64,000 nucleotides of DNA, taken from assembly GCA_949775045.1 (NCBI GenBank), contig OX459098.1, forward strand, positions 15,051,207-15,115,206. Direction: 5' to 3'. Source of the DNA: Metridium senile (taxonomy: Eukaryota > Cnidaria > Anthozoa > Actiniaria > Metridiidae). Position numbers and translations under genes: made by a program. Positions within the stretch are counted from its first letter, which is position 1; each line of letters opens with the position of its first letter. Positions 45,770-54,354 of the stretch are shown here, piece by piece. Below the pieces are notes generated by a model. The model was not told the DNA's origin, did not search any database, and saw only the letters and a program-made list of their open reading frames with translations.

Positions 45770-46129
45770 ACTTTTTATAATGGAAAGAAAGCTTCACCAA
45801 AACAGCTGGTTTTAAAATAATTAGTTCAATTAGACCTTACCTCTTGCCCCAATATTTTAAAATTAAAATCTTGCAAAGTAAGTTTCTTTCTAAAGGGTGA
45901 GCAATATTACGTTTCTTATTAATTGGAATATCCCCGCGAATACATTATCTTCCAGAAAAATATATTTGCATTGAAAAACAGGCAAACAGTCAAGTTGTCT
46001 TTCTTCCAAAACGAGTGTATCGGAAAAACATTGGGGCATTCTCAATACGTCTGTTTCCCCAGATAATATATTTTCTGAAAATAATGAAACGGCATACAGC
46101 TTTATCCAATCTGTCATTATATCTTTGCA
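45770..46129. repeat. Unit spacer left of the Polinton
   Basis: Unit sequence equivalent to 31365-31727. It stops at CTTTGCA and resumes on the other side of the Polinton at 59400 with TTGCATGATAATT. Confidence 0.75.
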
Positions 46130-46310
46130 AGTAGTAGTGGTACGCCGCGCCGAGGACACAGAGTCAAAAAACCGTGAGTCAAATTTGGCTCACGACTTAA
46201 CCCAAACCATCCCCATCCCGCCTCATTATCATAGAAAAAAGCCCTATGATAAAAAAAGAAATAGAGACTTAAGGAAATAGATTGTATAATAAAAAAATGG
46301 AATCCAAAAC
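46130..46310 (+). repeat. Polinton left terminal inverted repeat
   Basis: 181 bp, one mismatch to the right TIR (T at about 46220 versus C), no indels. It contains two short stem-loops (CGTGAG/CTCACG and TCATAG/CTATGA) and reaches 14 bases into the Cys/His-protein coding sequence, including its ATG. Confidence 0.95.
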
Positions 46311-46851
46311 TGTGAAACAATTACTAATCATGGCCAAAGAAAGAAGCATCAGAGGGCGATGCAATATGCGCAAGGCCGAACTCATCGATGCGTTGGGTAA
46401 TGCGCAGGCGCCGCCAGTTCAAAGACCAATCCCAAAAACAAAGGGTTTCTGCGGGCATAAACGAGCGAGATATCTCTGTAAAGAGTGTGGCGGAAAAGGG
46501 ATATGTGAGCACAATAGACAGAAATTCTTTTGTAAGTTATGCAAAGGCTGTAAAGGATCTCAAATCTGCCCTCATGATAGACAGAAATCATACTGCAAAG
46601 ACTGTAAAGGCTCTCAAATCTGTCCTCACGATAGATTAAAAGCATACTGCAAAGACTGCAAAGGCTCTCAAATCTGTCCTCACGATAGAAGAAAAGCATA
46701 CTGCAAAGACTGCAAAGGATCTCAAATCTGTGAACACGGCAGACAAAAGTATCACTGTAAAGCTTGTAAGGAAGTTGAGGCGTTTCGGTGGACATCAGAC
46801 TTCGTCAGAACGCCTAGAGGAAAAGGAGAAGCGCAATCGCTATCGGAATAG
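46297..46851 (+). CDS. SAP-like head plus Cys/His-repeat protein, 184 aa
   Basis: The frame is open from a TTG at 46282, but the ATG at 46297 is the credible start, and its TIR copy is the start of POLB. Residues 1-35 (KQLLIMAKERSI, RKAELIDALG) resemble a SAP or Rho-N helix-extended-helix DNA-binding motif. From about residue 45 there are repeated C-x-H-x6-C-x2-C units; three consecutive 18-residue copies of GSQICPHDRxKxYCKDCK are almost identical, also at DNA level. Comparable repeats occur in uncharacterised proteins of giant viruses and some protists. Probably zinc-binding; role unknown. It overlaps the stop of the 512-aa gene on the other strand by 12 bp. Confidence 0.8.
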   Translation: MESKTVKQLLIMAKERSIRGRCNMRKAELIDALGNAQAPPVQRPIPKTKGFCGHKRARYLCKECGGKGICEHNRQKFFCKLCKGCKGSQICPHDRQKSYCKDCKGSQICPHDRLKAYCKDCKGSQICPHDRRKAYCKDCKGSQICEHGRQKYHCKACKEVEAFRWTSDFVRTPRGKGEAQSLSE

Positions 46852-48378
46852 ATACCAAGCCGAACCGGCCGCCAGGGCCGTGATCGTGACAAGGTTATTT
46901 TCGTGACGGTCCGTCGTCACAACCCGACCTGCTTCTCCAACCTTCACATCCGGTTTCGGTTTTGTCACCGCGCGCTTCGCCTCTGGTCGATGCGGTAACA
47001 CAACCTTTGAACGACCCACGTCGTGATTTATGCCGACAGATTTTACCTCGGCGTTCAGCGATTCGTTCAATCCGAATTTCATGTCGGAGGAAGCCTTTTG
47101 CAGTTTGTTGTTGTAACCGACGGTCGACCGAGCATTGATGACCAATCTCGACGGCAATAACCAACAGCCCGGGGCGACTGCAAAGTCGAGTTTAACCTTG
47201 GCTTCACTGATTGCCATCTGATATCTCTGGATGCTCTTGGTGATGTCGCGTTCGACAATCGCGCTCTCGAACAATTGCAAAAACACGTTTTGGGTTTCCA
47301 AGGCCGACCCAGAATTTCCGATGATGCTGCTTCTGGTGTTTACTTGACTTCCGAGAATGCAATAGACGATAGATTCTAGACTCTGATTCAATCGTGACAG
47401 CCCGGCCTTTGTCAACCCCGCTCCTTTCTGCAGGACGAAATATCTGTACGGACGTTCTTCCGAGGGCGAAATGTAGTCCAGGCCGTGATCGCCCCACGAA
47501 GCGCCCTCGTCCTTGAAGTGAAAGAAACCGTCGGGCCACACCGCGGTAGATTTGCCGTCTAGAACATCGTCGTACGCATTCTTCACGACCACATCCTCAT
47601 CGAATACCGTCTTGTGGACGATGCCCAGCCCGTGGTTATCTCCAAAAGTATAACGAAAAGAGCCGTCGGCGGATGTGCCAAACTCGCGGCAGAGTCTATC
47701 GTACGCGCTTCTGTTGTAAGAGTTGTTTACGCTGTCGAAATATTTATCGCCGGGCAAGGGAACGCTCATTTCGGCAAGTATTCGTCTGATGGTAAACAAG
47801 ACGTGAAATCTCACCAACGAGCGTATCGTGGGATCGTTATTACTCAACATGTCGTAAGAAACACCGCAACCGGCAGTAGAACACCAAACGGCAAAAGACA
47901 GCTGTTGAGGCCAATATCTCATGCTGGGAGCCGACAGCCACCGATGGCTCTCTTTGGCGGTGGTGTGTTTGATCCTCAGATGGGTGAATATGTTTCTGGG
48001 TTTTACCGTAAACAACGCCCGCGGTTCGACGTATACGTCGAGCGATGTGAGGTCGAGACTCGGTGGGTTCTCGTCAAATGGCGTGCACACGACGGGGTAA
48101 TTGCCACTTTGGTAAAGAAATTCTTTCGGAAAGGGCGAAAGCGGACCTCCGCTACTCAGAAGATCGTGTATGTTCTCGGGCGCATATCTCTGTCCATTCC
48201 AGCTCGGAAATTCGTACAGTGTCTTGACGAGCTTTCCATCGTCATCGAATGGGTCGTAATCATTACCGTTAAATAAAAACCGCACCTCTGAATTCTCGTC
48301 AGAAGAGAACCGGTGTCTGTCGTAGTTCGGATGCGACCTCTCAAATTCTGTAAACTTCATCTTGTATGTTTTTTTCAT
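46840..48378 (-). CDS. Conserved uncharacterised Polinton protein, 512 aa (506 from the inner ATG)
   Basis: I do not assign a function. The sequence has an acidic/aromatic N-terminal part, a conserved-looking FAVWCSTAGCGVS segment at about 162-174, a globular middle and a basic, Lys/Pro-rich region before a C-terminal hydrophobic stretch (LVTITALAAGSAWYLF), possibly a tail anchor. Related proteins occur, from memory, in cnidarian Polintons. The second ATG (48358-48360) places the TTTAAA motif at 48391-48400 about 31-40 bases upstream, in line with the other genes, so it may be the true start. Not a recognisable protease. Confidence 0.75.
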   Translation of the reverse strand: MKKTYKMKFTEFERSHPNYDRHRFSSDENSEVRFLFNGNDYDPFDDDGKLVKTLYEFPSWNGQRYAPENIHDLLSSGGPLSPFPKEFLYQSGNYPVVCTPFDENPPSLDLTSLDVYVEPRALFTVKPRNIFTHLRIKHTTAKESHRWLSAPSMRYWPQQLSFAVWCSTAGCGVSYDMLSNNDPTIRSLVRFHVLFTIRRILAEMSVPLPGDKYFDSVNNSYNRSAYDRLCREFGTSADGSFRYTFGDNHGLGIVHKTVFDEDVVVKNAYDDVLDGKSTAVWPDGFFHFKDEGASWGDHGLDYISPSEERPYRYFVLQKGAGLTKAGLSRLNQSLESIVYCILGSQVNTRSSIIGNSGSALETQNVFLQLFESAIVERDITKSIQRYQMAISEAKVKLDFAVAPGCWLLPSRLVINARSTVGYNNKLQKASSDMKFGLNESLNAEVKSVGINHDVGRSKVVLPHRPEAKRAVTKPKPDVKVGEAGRVVTTDRHENNLVTITALAAGSAWYLFR

Positions 48379-48464
48379 CTAACATACAAGATTTTAAATC
48401 AGTTCTTTGTGATATCTCAATTCGTAGATCCTTCCTCCGTAAGGCGTTCTGTCAGATAGAAATT
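48379..48464. other. Intergenic region with TTTAAA motif
   Basis: Contains ATTTTAAATC (48391-48400) and the direct repeat CATACAAGA. No ORF. Confidence 0.5.
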
Positions 48465-49082
48465 TCATCGAGCGGGTGCTTTCGTGAGGTCTTTTAGAAG
48501 TTCTTCTCTCACCGCTTCCCTCAGCTTGTTCACGTCGATATTTTTTTCAGTCTCCCTTCTCGACTTTTGACGAATCTGGAGCTTCAGCTCCTCAAACTTA
48601 TCCACCTCGTTCAAGATCAAGGAAAACTCTTCGTCCGATATCTTGTTGTCTTTCAGAGCTTTAGAAACCAAGTCGCGTATGCTATTTACTTTTGCTCTTG
48701 CCACCGCCGCCGTTTGGTCGTGCTTGGAGACCTTTTGCGACAGGCGTTTAGAAACCGACGCACAGCCCACGGACGTGAGACCAAAGACGCCCGCCAGAGC
48801 TCCCAACGGAACTCCCACGATGAGTCCAAAACCGGACAGAGACGTACCCAAACCACTAGACCCGAGAATGACGGACAGGACTCCCGTGCCCATGCTCAAC
48901 TTTGAAAACGTGCTCTGCGCTCGTTTGTACTTTTTTCTCACGTGCCCATAATGCTTGACTTCTTTTTCCAAACTTCCCAGGGCGTCATAGGTCTTTTTAA
49001 GTCTGAAGTCATCGCCACTCTGTGGCACGTTTGGGTAGATTCGATTGTAATCCTCCATATTTTTATTACGGAGAGAGGTCAT
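48465..49082 (-). CDS. Coiled-coil/glycine-rich membrane-associated protein, 205 aa
   Basis: No family recognised. Residues 30-60 are charged and helical (LEKEVKHYGHVRKKYKRAQS). Residues 65-105 form a Gly-rich hydrophobic pair of segments (GTGVLSVILGSSGLGTSLSG then LIVGVPLGALAGVFGL), which suggests membrane insertion. The C-terminal 90 residues are charged helices. An inner ATG at 49056-49058 puts the TTTAAG motif at 49083-49090 at the same distance as in neighbouring genes. It probably belongs to the virion/late group by position. Confidence 0.7.
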   Translation of the reverse strand: MTSLRNKNMEDYNRIYPNVPQSGDDFRLKKTYDALGSLEKEVKHYGHVRKKYKRAQSTFSKLSMGTGVLSVILGSSGLGTSLSGFGLIVGVPLGALAGVFGLTSVGCASVSKRLSQKVSKHDQTAAVARAKVNSIRDLVSKALKDNKISDEEFSLILNEVDKFEELKLQIRQKSRRETEKNIDVNKLREAVREELLKDLTKAPAR

Positions 49083-49085
49083 TCT

Positions 49086-49715
49086 TTAAGTAATTTCTAG
49101 AATGAGACGCATCGGATAGAGATTCTCCAGCGCATTTCCGTCGCCGTCCTTCACGCTCAGACGAAGACTGCTCACGTAATCGACCGAGCCGGTGTCGTGC
49201 TGTATCGGACTGTGTGGACTGCAGTTTATCTTTTCCCCAAATCCTTTATCGACCTCTACGCATGCCAAGATTTGTGAGGGAGCTCCTTGTTTGAGGACGC
49301 CGGCTGCGGATACAAGGTCGCAGTGGATAAAAATTGCGTCAAGAGTCTTTATCTGTATCTCGTGTCGAGAATCTGCTTTCAGACTCTTGTTTTTGAGACC
49401 CAACAGATCGGCAAGCGAATCGTTCAGCACGACGTTTGGATGAGCTTTGAGTGATGATTTTTCGATGGAGATTGGGCTTTCACCAAGATGCAAAGCCACA
49501 CCTATTTGACGTTTTAGCGTTTCAACCGTATAGTGTCCCGCGGGGATCCTGAGGATGATTTTTTTACCGTCAGAAACGGTTCCCTCGCTCGAAAGATTAT
49601 TCCAGCGATTGTAAAACGCGCAACCTCGCAACGCGACGAACCGCGGCTTTTCGATGGGTCGATCTAGATAGACCGTGAAGTCACCAACGTTACCTTCGAT
49701 GTAGAGTAATACCAT
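49086..49715 (-). CDS. Candidate Polinton minor capsid (penton-like) protein, 209 aa
   Basis: Size, beta-rich composition and place between membrane-like proteins fit the single-jelly-roll minor capsid protein of Polintons (the PX gene in older naming). Segments such as FVALRGCAFYNRWNNLS, IILRIPAGHYTVETL and MRLILEI alternate hydrophobic and polar residues. There is no diagnostic motif, so the call is by context and could be wrong; another structural protein is the alternative. TTTTAAA lies at 49736-49744, inside the end of the upstream 320-aa gene. Confidence 0.5.
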   Translation of the reverse strand: MVLLYIEGNVGDFTVYLDRPIEKPRFVALRGCAFYNRWNNLSSEGTVSDGKKIILRIPAGHYTVETLKRQIGVALHLGESPISIEKSSLKAHPNVVLNDSLADLLGLKNKSLKADSRHEIQIKTLDAIFIHCDLVSAAGVLKQGAPSQILACVEVDKGFGEKINCSPHSPIQHDTGSVDYVSSLRLSVKDGDGNALENLYPMRLILEIT

Positions 49716-49719
49716 TTAT

Positions 49720-50682
49720 CTAAGAACGGCCCCTCCTTTTAAATTGCTCTACAAAATACAGGACGACGGCGACGATGAGAAGCCACGCGTTTTTGGCCAA
49801 AAAGCCGACGACTTCGCCTGCCGTCTTGAAGATGAAACTGGCTATCGCACCGACCATTCCGGGGAGCATTTCACCCAATTTTTTACCTAGGGCTTTCAGA
49901 CCATTTCCGACGCCCTTTGCAACGCTCGTCAATCCCGCTTTCAGATTAGTGACAATGACGCCGATGACCACACCCACGGCGGCAACCACGGCAACGGCGG
50001 TAAATCCGTATTTCTTAAAGATCGCCTTGACGCGATCCTTCAGAGACATCCTTTCCTCTATGATCTCATTCTCCCGCTCCAGTTGCTCAATCTCGCTCTG
50101 CGTTTCCCCAATCTGCGCATCTATGACCTCTCTCTGATTCTCGGGGACCTCATTTCGACGGGTCTCTAACCGCCTCAACCTTTCTTCTCTCCTCTCGACC
50201 CCTTCTTCGTTGGAGCGGACGACCTCTCCGGCGGGATCTCCAAGACTTTTCTTGAGGGAAGCTGGGAGCTTTTCATTCAACCCACCTCCCGCATCAAATA
50301 ATGGTCTAGCCCTACCACCAAACCTTTTAAGCCTTACGACGACGTTGCCATATTCGTCGAGAGTGGCCGTGAAGTTTGCTTTCGCAGGTTTTATCTTTGG
50401 GTATTTATCACTTATTTGACGCCAAGCTTCCACCACTCTCTCTTCAGCGGCTTCCATCCTCTCTTCTTTACTTATGAATGGAGTACGTTCATTCGCGTCA
50501 TGTATAAACGATGTTTCACCCATAAACGATGTTTCAGCTTCAGCGTTGTGGCGGTGGAACGTATCGTGAGTCGATGTGGACGTCATGGGGATTGACTCAC
50601 CCTCTTCATCATTGCCCGGTTCAACGGGGTCAAAAGGAATGAATCTACCCTCTTCTGTTGTGGGATCAATATCAACATCCAT
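49720..50682 (-). CDS. Membrane protein with coiled coil, 320 aa
   Basis: Acidic, Thr-rich N-terminus (1-75), a basic middle, a strongly charged coiled coil at about 155-220 (Glu/Arg-rich, NQREVIDAQIGETQSEIEQL), then hydrophobic helices: TAVAVVAAVGVVIGVIV (about 229-245), an amphipathic GLKALGKKLGEMLPGMVG, and WLLIVAVVLYFVEQFKRR at the end. I infer an integral membrane protein of the virion or of infected cells. The AATCTTTAAG motif (50707-50717) lies about 25-35 bases upstream. Confidence 0.8.
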   Translation of the reverse strand: MDVDIDPTTEEGRFIPFDPVEPGNDEEGESIPMTSTSTHDTFHRHNAEAETSFMGETSFIHDANERTPFISKEERMEAAEERVVEAWRQISDKYPKIKPAKANFTATLDEYGNVVVRLKRFGGRARPLFDAGGGLNEKLPASLKKSLGDPAGEVVRSNEEGVERREERLRRLETRRNEVPENQREVIDAQIGETQSEIEQLERENEIIEERMSLKDRVKAIFKKYGFTAVAVVAAVGVVIGVIVTNLKAGLTSVAKGVGNGLKALGKKLGEMLPGMVGAIASFIFKTAGEVVGFLAKNAWLLIVAVVLYFVEQFKRRGRS

Positions 50683-50741
50683 TTCTTATTTTGTTGAGAG
50701 AATAAGAAATCTTTAAGCGATCTTTCACTGAATGTGCGGAC

Positions 50742-51158
50742 TTATATCCATCTACTCGCCGCGTAGCCAAGAGCCAACATTCCACCACCGACGTAGGCCA
50801 TCTCTCCCATCTTTTGGTTGCCGCTCGGTCTGTAGTAATCCGAGACCGCGGGCTCTTTCAGATCGAAATCTGGATGCGTTCGAGCGTACAATCTGAAAGC
50901 CTCATCCGTCTCTTTATCGTTCTCGTCTGCACGAACTTTGTCGTTGTATTCTTCCGACAACCAGTCCTGGTATTCCTGTCTTTTTTTCTGCCACGTGCCC
51001 ATTGCCTGTTGATACTTTTCGAGCGCCTTGTCGTGCCTCATCTTTTCTTCCTCAACGTGATTACCATTAGAAGAAAAGTATCTTGCAAGGTAACTTCCTC
51101 CAACAAACGCCGTCGCATTGAGAATGGCTCCACCGATCATCAATGCTATAGTTGCCAT
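50742..51158 (-). CDS. Small protein with two hydrophobic ends, 138 aa
   Basis: The N-terminal hydrophobic helix ALMIGGAILNATAFVGG is followed by a long charged helix (EEEKMRHDKALEKYQQAMGT) and a second hydrophobic stretch GEMAYVGGGMLALGYAAS. I do not know its function; I have the impression of similar small proteins in cnidarian Polintons. CTTTTTAGAT at 51178-51187 is the weaker form of the upstream motif. Confidence 0.72.
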   Translation of the reverse strand: MATIALMIGGAILNATAFVGGSYLARYFSSNGNHVEEEKMRHDKALEKYQQAMGTWQKKRQEYQDWLSEEYNDKVRADENDKETDEAFRLYARTHPDFDLKEPAVSDYYRPSGNQKMGEMAYVGGGMLALGYAASRWI

Positions 51159-51181
51159 TTATTATTCAAAAATGATACTTT

Positions 51182-51409
51182 TTAGATGGTTTTAGGTATG
51201 ATCTTTTGGGTTTCCAGATAATCTTTCAAGTACATGCTTCCGGTCAGAACCGCGACCCACTTGGCATAACTGACGATGGACGAAGAGGGATCGTTGATAA
51301 ACGATTCTTTCATGACTTTCCTTCCGGCGTAACCCAAACCGGCAGATAGACCGATGAGCATCGAGGCGTCGGTAACCGTTTTCACTAGCTTGTTTTGTTC
51401 GCTTGACAT
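51182..51409 (-). CDS. Small membrane protein, 75 aa
   Basis: The frame opens with TTG at 51427, but the first ATG is at 51407-51409 (MSSEQNKLVK), preferred because ATCTTTAAAT (51431-51440) then lies 22-31 bases upstream. There are two hydrophobic segments, ASMLIGLSAGLGYAG and YAKWVAVLTGSMYL. Unknown function. Confidence 0.65.
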   Translation of the reverse strand: MSSEQNKLVKTVTDASMLIGLSAGLGYAGRKVMKESFINDPSSSIVSYAKWVAVLTGSMYLKDYLETQKIIPKTI

Positions 51410-51439
51410 ATTTTGCTTATCGCCCAATTAATCTTTAAA

Positions 51440-51829
51440 TCACAACATGCCCATTTTTGGAGTCGCGGCCACGGGAATTTTTGAGGGTTGGGCCGGCATG
51501 TTGCTCTGTTCACCATTGCTCTTGATCTGTTCGCCCTCTTTCTTTTTGTAAAAGCGAGCGTACAGATCCAGCGCCGTGAGCCCTATTCCGACTGCAGATA
51601 ACACGGTCGTAAAAGAGAGCTCCGGAATCCAGGCTCGAGCTTCGTCTGTTCCTCCGTCAACCTCTTCGGACTCGCGTTTCATTTCCCTGGCCAGCGCTTC
51701 CTTCGCCTTTCTGTTATATTCGGCAAGTTTCTTACCGGCAGCGACTTTTTTAGGATCTTTCTCCTTGCCCTTTGCCGGAGCTTTGGGAGTCCCGGTGATC
51801 TGTTCGACCTCTTGATTTTCGTCGGCCAT
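51440..51829 (-). CDS. Basic, Lys/Ala-rich protein with one TM segment, 129 aa
   Basis: Residues 15-55 are highly basic and helical (DPKKVAAGKKLAEYNRKAKE). A hydrophobic helix, FTTVLSAVGIGLTALDLYA, lies at about 72-90. The C-terminus is polar and Pro-rich. The charged part could bind nucleic acid, but this is conjecture. AATCTTTAAAT at 51859-51869 is about 30-40 bases upstream of the ATG. Confidence 0.72.
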   Translation of the reverse strand: MADENQEVEQITGTPKAPAKGKEKDPKKVAAGKKLAEYNRKAKEALAREMKRESEEVDGGTDEARAWIPELSFTTVLSAVGIGLTALDLYARFYKKKEGEQIKSNGEQSNMPAQPSKIPVAATPKMGML

Positions 51830-51875
51830 TTCTTATTTTGTTTGTGAATGAGAAACATAATCTTTAAATGACAAC

Positions 51876-52433
51876 TCAGTTGTGCTCAAGAGCTGCTGGC
51901 TCGGTTTCAGTTGTTGCATCGCTCTCGCGTACGCGGGTATCAAGACCCTCTTGGATTGCAGTGTCCGCCACCTCCGATTCTCTCAATTTAACGTGCTTGG
52001 CAACCTGGAAGAGACCGCTGGCAAGAGCCACCATTCGACCTCCCTTCAGCGCCAAGAGGCCTGCAAAATTTGAAAGTTCGCGCTTTACCAAGGCGTCATT
52101 CTGCAGGTCTCTGCAGAGAGCATCAGAGTCGTCGATGGACACTACGCACGATATGACTTGGACGACCGCTTGAATGGTCGAATCCACCAATCCCCCCGTG
52201 ATCTGTTTTCCCAACACGGTCTGATAGCGAACAAAGTATTTTTCGACATCCGGTGCCGAGAGTTTCTTAACGTCGCCCAGACTCATGTTCTCGCCGAGAT
52301 ACTCCTTGATGGACCCCAACGATGCGAGAATGGCCAACGACTCTCGTTTTATTTCAACGTCGTCACCGATATCCTCCTTTTCGCGTACGCGGTTATCAAG
52401 ACCCTCTTTCATGTAATCTTCAACGCTTGCCAT
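51876..52433 (-). CDS. Alpha-helical Polinton protein, 185 aa
   Basis: No named family. The central region (LGDVKKLSAPDVEKYFVRYQ, LGKQITGGLVDSTIQAVVQV) appears globular and helical. The N- and C-terminal ends share a repeated peptide: GLDNRVRE at about residue 11 and GLDTRVRE at about 163. The repeat is also present at DNA level (51935-51961 and 52382-52408), which suggests partial internal duplication. TTCTTTTAAAT at 52457-52467 overlaps the stop codon of the ATPase gene upstream. Confidence 0.75.
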   Translation of the reverse strand: MASVEDYMKEGLDNRVREKEDIGDDVEIKRESLAILASLGSIKEYLGENMSLGDVKKLSAPDVEKYFVRYQTVLGKQITGGLVDSTIQAVVQVISCVVSIDDSDALCRDLQNDALVKRELSNFAGLLALKGGRMVALASGLFQVAKHVKLRESEVADTAIQEGLDTRVRESDATTETEPAALEHN

Positions 52434-52461
52434 CTTACTTTGTCATGATGCACAGTTTCTT

Positions 52462-53091
52462 TTAAATCGCCGCAGGAGGAATCTCCAAATAACACCAAAA
52501 TGGATGTCTCAGACAGAAACACAACCTCGAATATTGTTCCGCCCTCAAGAGCGTCGTGAGTTTTTTACGCGTTTCGACATCCAGGTCACCTCCGTAATCT
52601 TCGAATAGGGTTTTTGTGCCGATCTGAGACGGATTGTGGAATGCCACCGAACAGGCGACGTTGTCACGAAACGGTTTTGCTATCGAGGTCAGTTGTTGCG
52701 TCAAAACCCACACGGACAACCCCACGTGCCTACCAGAAAAGGCAAGATCGATGAACTTGTTGGACCGTTTCTTCAAGTCCTTGGACACGGCGCAGTCGTC
52801 CAAAATGATTAACGTATTTGTGCCGGAGAACAATTCTGTGGATAACTTTAACAGATCGTTAATCTCATCGCTGTTGCTGGCGTCCGGTGACAGCACGATA
52901 AAGCGTCTGTCCCCTCTGGCAAATCTGTGGTAGGTCTTATTCTTCGCATAGGTGGGGCAAATCAAGACAATGTACTCAAAGACACGTCGAAACGGACCGC
53001 GGAGTTGTTCTATCAAATATTTTGTCTTCCCGCAATTGGTGGGTCCGGTGATGATGCAGTGAAACGGCGTCTTGTCTCGCAATTCTTCCAT
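52462..53091 (-). CDS. ATP: Genome-packaging ATPase (FtsK-HerA, A32-like), 209 aa
   Basis: P-loop ATPase expected to pump DNA into capsids. The Walker A motif GPTNCGKT is at 16-23, Walker B TLIILDDC at 93-100 and a downstream Gln motif VLTQQL at 129-134. The length is typical of the Polinton/virophage ATPase. It sits next to the major capsid gene, with ATPase downstream of MCP in the same direction. The upstream spacer contains TTTTTTAATA at 53114-53123. Confidence 0.92.
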   Translation of the reverse strand: MEELRDKTPFHCIITGPTNCGKTKYLIEQLRGPFRRVFEYIVLICPTYAKNKTYHRFARGDRRFIVLSPDASNSDEINDLLKLSTELFSGTNTLIILDDCAVSKDLKKRSNKFIDLAFSGRHVGLSVWVLTQQLTSIAKPFRDNVACSVAFHNPSQIGTKTLFEDYGGDLDVETRKKLTTLLRAEQYSRLCFCLRHPFWCYLEIPPAAI

Positions 53092-53118
53092 TCTTTTGTA
53101 TCGTCGGGCGTTTCTTTT

Positions 53119-54354
53119 TTAATACAGAATTGCTCGCAGATTCGAGTGCATGACCTCCATCAGCGCATCGGCCACCACAAACACGTGACAGTTGATGCTG
53201 CCGCTTCCCGAGCCCTTCCGCTTCATTTCCAATTTGACCCCGTCTCGCGTGTTGTTCAGTACGAGACCTCCTCCGTGAATGCCGTTGTCGGGGTGTGTTC
53301 GCAGGTCGATCCACAGAGCAAACTTGTCGTCGGTGTAAAAATCCTTCTGCTTGACGCCCTCTCTACCGAGTCGTTTCTTGACCGACTCCCACAAGTCGGT
53401 TGGTACCATTCCCTTGGAGTAGAGCCGATTTGGCATTCCGTCAATGTTGACGTGAATCGATTTTATGTCTGGGCTGACAAATTTCTCAGAGTTTCTCGTT
53501 CCCCCTGTGTGATTTTCCGTAAATAGACAGAGCACTCCCGTCATCGACTTTCTCGGCAGATTGATGTGCTCGTTGATGACCGTGTCATTCAGCTTGGAGA
53601 TGGTGAAAGTCTTGTGAAGAATGACGTTCTCGTAAAAGAAGCCCTTCCCGACTTGATAGGCGGCCACCGCCTCCCTGGCAAGGTATTCGCTGGTGATGCA
53701 TTGGTACTCCAGTTCGAGGTTTGTGATGGTGTACGTTGGAGCCTTGACCGTGTCCGAATAGACGACGACGTCCGATACGGGAGCGAGCGAAATCTCAAAC
53801 GTGAGTGGGTGTGGCAGGGCCTTTGGGTAGAAAACGCCGTGGTCGCTCAGAATGGGATGGTCCAGCGGGATTTTGTATTTTGTATTGTGTACTGCCGCAA
53901 GAGCCACCTCTGCTGCAAGAACCACCTTGTCGCCCGCGTTCGTTCTGAGTTTTCTCATGTTCTCTGACGAGATGCCCTGACTCAACCGATCCTCACGTTC
54001 CTCCTTGGGGATGAATAGGTCGTGATACGTTTGAAACAAATCGTATCGTTGGGTGTCTTGCAGCGTTTCTCCACCGAAAAGAATCTTGAGCCTAGACACG
54101 AGGTTTCGACCAATATTGTTGACGAGAGGATTATTTGCGTGCCCTGTGACGCCCAAGTCGAACAGTAGGGACACGCTGCCCGGGACGATGACCACATTTT
54201 CCGACAGCTGGGGAATGTTCACATACAGAGTCTCCCCAGGGCTGGCGGACGAGGGGTTCATTGTAATTCGATTGAGTGAGGCTTCACCCTTCAATCCGAA
54301 AGGTTCTCTTGGGATCCTGTTCGGATTGATTTTCTCTGAAATAGCTTGTGCCAT
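53119..54354 (-). CDS. MCP: Double-jelly-roll major capsid protein, 411 aa
   Basis: Expected to form the hexagonal capsomers of a Polinton virion (family knowledge; PY in older naming). The open frame extends to a TTG at 54381, but the ATG at 54352-54354 (MAQAISEKINPNRIPREPFG) is the likely start. It is beta-rich throughout, with FDLGVTGHANNPLVNNIG, VSRLKILFGGETLQDTQRYD and a Gly/Ser-rich segment GSGSGSINCHVFVVADAL near the C-terminus. It lies beside the packaging ATPase, as in other Polintons. The 34-bp gap to INT holds a TTTAAAGATT motif. Confidence 0.85.
   Translation of the reverse strand: MAQAISEKINPNRIPREPFGLKGEASLNRITMNPSSASPGETLYVNIPQLSENVVIVPGSVSLLFDLGVTGHANNPLVNNIGRNLVSRLKILFGGETLQDTQRYDLFQTYHDLFIPKEEREDRLSQGISSENMRKLRTNAGDKVVLAAEVALAAVHNTKYKIPLDHPILSDHGVFYPKALPHPLTFEISLAPVSDVVVYSDTVKAPTYTITNLELEYQCITSEYLAREAVAAYQVGKGFFYENVILHKTFTISKLNDTVINEHINLPRKSMTGVLCLFTENHTGGTRNSEKFVSPDIKSIHVNIDGMPNRLYSKGMVPTDLWESVKKRLGREGVKQKDFYTDDKFALWIDLRTHPDNGIHGGGLVLNNTRDGVKLEMKRKGSGSGSINCHVFVVADALMEVMHSNLRAILY

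Noticed and set aside
47614..48276. 220-aa plus-strand ORF opposite the 512-aa gene
   Set aside because: Shadow of the GC-rich minus-strand gene; no motif, and the minus frame is the one with a protein-like sequence and an upstream motif. The same applies to the other opposite-strand frames inside the Polinton, for example 52927-53526 and 58402-58869.
46840..48378. The 512-aa protein as the missing Polinton protease
   Set aside because: It is much longer than Polinton proteases and I see no His-Asp-Gln-Cys order; Cys residues in WCSTAGCG have no matching catalytic His context.
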